39,227 nt of DNA from Candidatus Nanoarchaeia archaeon (GTDB lineage: Archaea; Nanobdellota; Nanobdellia; Woesearchaeales; JACPBV01), in the NCBI GenBank assembly GCA_028279655.1, contig JANQNH010000038.1:1-39227 (forward strand), read 5' to 3'. This document shows, piece after piece, positions 37,344 to 39,227 of the stretch (positions within the stretch are counted from its first letter, which is position 1; each line of letters begins with the position of its first letter). The notes under the pieces are model-generated. The model worked only from the letters and a program-made list of their open reading frames with translations, was not told where the DNA came from and did no database searches. The position numbers and the translations under genes are program-made.

Positions 37344-38576
37344 TTATGAATAATGAACTTGATATCTTATTGTCTTTGCAGATCCCAATCTATTTTTGAT
37401 AGCTATACCAGACCCAGCATCATAGATACAAAGATTTCCGTCTGTGTCAGTATTAACAACGTTAGCACTATTCTGTATCAAGGTTACAACACCTGCATTA
37501 GAGAATGAAAAAAGAGCATATTCTTCATTACTACCTGCTTGTGCAAAACCCCAACCGTTTTCTCCTGTGTCAACTAATATTTCCCCATCATCTGCTAAAT
37601 TATTTCGAGCTTCAGACCGGGTCATAAGACCAGTAGAAAAATATCCTCCACCAGAGCTCGTAATAGGATCAGATGAGAAAGTTGTATCTTCTAACTCAAC
37701 ATTACTTAATGCATTTGTACTATTTGATAGGAGACCTGCCGATGTACCTGTGACATCGTTTAAATCTATATATATGTTAGAAGCACAATCACAAGAAGAC
37801 AGTATTCTAGCGTAGCTATTTGTACTTTCCCAGGAATATGAGCCGCCAATAACATGTACATTATTAACAACTTCGCATCCATTAAACATAACCTTTGTTC
37901 CAGTCCCACTAACATCAGCTGAAAAGGTCATATATATATTATTTACTATATTACATGAAGAGAATAAAGTTATTGAAGAGTTTTGTGCTCCAGATGCCAT
38001 ATCTTTAAGATAAACATTATTAATATTACGACATGTCAGGCAAACATCATCTCCATAGTTATCGGCATATAAATTATTAACGTTTATACAGAATCTAATT
38101 GGAGATGCTACATTATCTGTGAAAACAGTGTCAACAACATCGAAGCCAACAACAGCTGTTGTGCTGGAAACAAAAGATGATGCGACAACTTTAATGTTCC
38201 TTGCAATACTCCCATCCACCTGAGTCGCATATACAAGCGCATCAAAATCTGCGGACGGTGTGGCATCAAAATATAGATTCTCAACAGTGCAGTTAGAAGT
38301 AAATGCCAATAAGTCTAGGACAGCTGTGTTGGTGAACTTAATAACTGTATCTTCCATACTTTCTCCAGTTATCCTTGAGAAGTCTGCATTAACAGTTACA
38401 CCTGTATCAGTGCCCAAATCATAAGTTCCGTTTCTAATGAAAATAGAGTTATTACCAGATGCTTCCAGAACAGTCTTCAACGCAGTTCCGGCAGCTGTAT
38501 CACTTGCGTAATTAGCTCTATCAAATATGATATCGTATTGAACTTCTACATTATCTATTGGTGTGGTTAAGGTCAT
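37344..38576 (-). CDS. Beta-helix tail spike or fibre
   Basis: 410 residues. The motif RANYASDTAAGTALKTVLEA, then IFIRNGTYDLG, is followed by right-handed beta-helix rungs with NN and asparagine-rich turns (INVNNLYADNYGD, NINNVYLKDMASG, NIVNNIYMTFSAD, VVNNVHVIGGSY). This is the pattern of pectate-lyase-like spikes, some of which cut capsule or O-antigen. Catalytic Asp/Glu residues are not evident, so enzyme activity is uncertain. GGAGA SD. Confidence 0.75.
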   Translation of the reverse strand: MTLTTPIDNVEVQYDIIFDRANYASDTAAGTALKTVLEASGNNSIFIRNGTYDLGTDTGVTVNADFSRITGESMEDTVIKFTNTAVLDLLAFTSNCTVENLYFDATPSADFDALVYATQVDGSIARNIKVVASSFVSSTTAVVGFDVVDTVFTDNVASPIRFCINVNNLYADNYGDDVCLTCRNINNVYLKDMASGAQNSSITLFSSCNIVNNIYMTFSADVSGTGTKVMFNGCEVVNNVHVIGGSYSWESTNSYARILSSCDCASNIYIDLNDVTGTSAGLLSNSTNALSNVELEDTTFSSDPITSSGGGYFSTGLMTRSEARNNLADDGEILVDTGENGWGFAQAGSNEEYALFSFSNAGVVTLIQNSANVVNTDTDGNLCIYDAGSGIAIKNRLGSAKTIRYQVHYS

Positions 38577-38591
38577 TTCTTTCTCCTTTAA

Positions 38592-39227
38592 TTAAGCGTC
38601 AACACTCCATGTGCCTACGATGCTTTCTGTTACCCATTCTGTTGCATTAACAGCTGTTATTCTAATTAGATTTCCAACAACATTAGCTCTGAAGTACCCA
38701 GCAGCAGCTGACTCTGTTCCGGCATTTCTAATAGTGTCTCCAGCAGATGCATTGATTCTTAAGTATTGAGCAGCCTGTACATAGAACGTATAAGTAATTC
38801 CGGCAGCAGCAGTCGGCAGTGTTAACTCAATTGCTCCAGCAGCTCCCTCGTTAGTGCACATCTTGCCGCTTTCTGCAGCAGTCAATGTGTCATTAGCAGT
38901 AAATGCTTCTACACTTAATGTTTTATCAAGCTTTTCTGTCTCTAATTCATTCAATGCGCCAACAATAGATGTCGCTGTAAATCCAGAGAGCCCAGTTGTT
39001 CCTGATTCGCTGATTGTTATTGCACTAGATAAATACTGATCATTAAATGACAAATCGGCAGATGTATCTAACAATAGGTTTTGAGATGCATCTACAGTAA
39101 TATAATCATTTCCAAGATCACTACTTATAAGTTTAAATCCTCCGCCATCTCCGAATGGATCCATATCTATAATACTATCAGCCCCATTATATCCCAATTT
39201 GATAACACCGACATTTGTACCAGTCAT
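38592..39227 (-). CDS. Modular tail fibre, C-terminal part (continues from 1-1224)
   Basis: The last 211 residues of the 586-residue fibre whose start is at 1224. The third repeat module (about 38928-39056) lies here, then a C-terminal beta domain of about 110 residues (SGKMCTNEGAAGAIELTLPT, then AAAGITYTFYVQAAQYLRIN, then NATEWVTESIVGTWSVDA), resembling fibre-tip domains with a CTNEGA.G.I.LTLP motif. The 99 bases at the right end repeat the window start; the gene should be read once through them. Confidence 0.85.
   Translation of the reverse strand: MTGTNVGVIKLGYNGADSIIDMDPFGDGGGFKLISSDLGNDYITVDASQNLLLDTSADLSFNDQYLSSAITISESGTTGLSGFTATSIVGALNELETEKLDKTLSVEAFTANDTLTAAESGKMCTNEGAAGAIELTLPTAAAGITYTFYVQAAQYLRINASAGDTIRNAGTESAAAGYFRANVVGNLIRITAVNATEWVTESIVGTWSVDA
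38928..39056 (-). repeat. Fibre repeat module c
   Basis: Third copy of the module (SFNDQYLSSAITISESGTTG, then LSGFTATSIVGALNELETE), residues about 433-475 of the wrapped fibre. Confidence 0.85.
39129..39227. repeat. Terminal direct repeat, right copy
   Basis: Identical to bases 1-99; see the left copy. Confidence 0.95.

Noticed and set aside
1-39227. Biological direct terminal repeat of 99 bp
   Set aside because: The length equals a common assembler k-mer, the fibre gene is intact when the copies are merged, and the terminase is of the headful type. A true repeat would show doubled read depth, which cannot be seen here.
1-39227. CRISPR array or tRNA genes
   Set aside because: No regularly spaced palindromic repeats of 25-40 bp with unique spacers, and no cloverleaf with a TTC-type arm was recognised by eye.

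Overview
This window is a complete, circularly closing genome of a short-tailed (podovirus-type) bacteriophage. The first and last 99 bases are identical, and one tail-fibre gene reads without interruption across that junction, so the molecule closes to a circle of about 39,128 bp (window length minus the 99-base overlap). The DNA is AT-rich. The host is not identifiable from the sequence, but it should be Gram-negative: the lysis cassette has an overlapping inner/outer-membrane spanin pair with a lipoprotein signal.

Layout. One very long leftward (minus-strand) arm carries almost everything. It starts near 30.2 kb with an early block: a small membrane protein, an XRE-type helix-turn-helix, a Tad2/DUF2829-like protein and a secreted SleB-type hydrolase with its own promoter. 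A dense control region follows at 27.86-28.15 kb, holding tandem terminators, two promoters and a palindrome. Next come a replication-initiator-like gene containing an iteron-like array, small nucleic-acid genes (a Zn-ribbon protein, a PC4/SSB-like protein ending in DDECPF, YopX, a VRR-NUC nuclease), a TerS-like protein, large terminase, portal, a GroES-like co-chaperonin, scaffold, major capsid, and gp4-like and gp10-like tail-machine proteins. A run of small virion proteins follows, then three P22-type ejection proteins, and several fibres that wrap across the window ends. The arm closes with a lysis cassette (two holin candidates, an M15 endolysin, spanins) ending at 34,117. A short rightward arm (30.36-34.12 kb) carries an RHH-like regulator, an ERF-like recombinase, an HNH nuclease, a metallophosphoesterase nuclease and many small overlapping genes. 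The two arms diverge from a promoter pair at 30.24-30.33 kb and converge at 34,116/34,117 with no bases between them.

How it works together. No RNA polymerase, DNA polymerase, helicase, primase or integrase is visible, so the phage probably relies on host RNA polymerase and on the host replisome recruited by its initiator. The terminase, portal, gp4, gp10 and three-ejection-protein set is that of P22-like headful-packaging podoviruses, although the capsid protein resembles the Mu gpT type. The most unusual parts are the regulatory region at 27.5-28.1 kb, where an origin-like repeat array sits inside the initiator gene, and the anti-defence-like early genes beside it.
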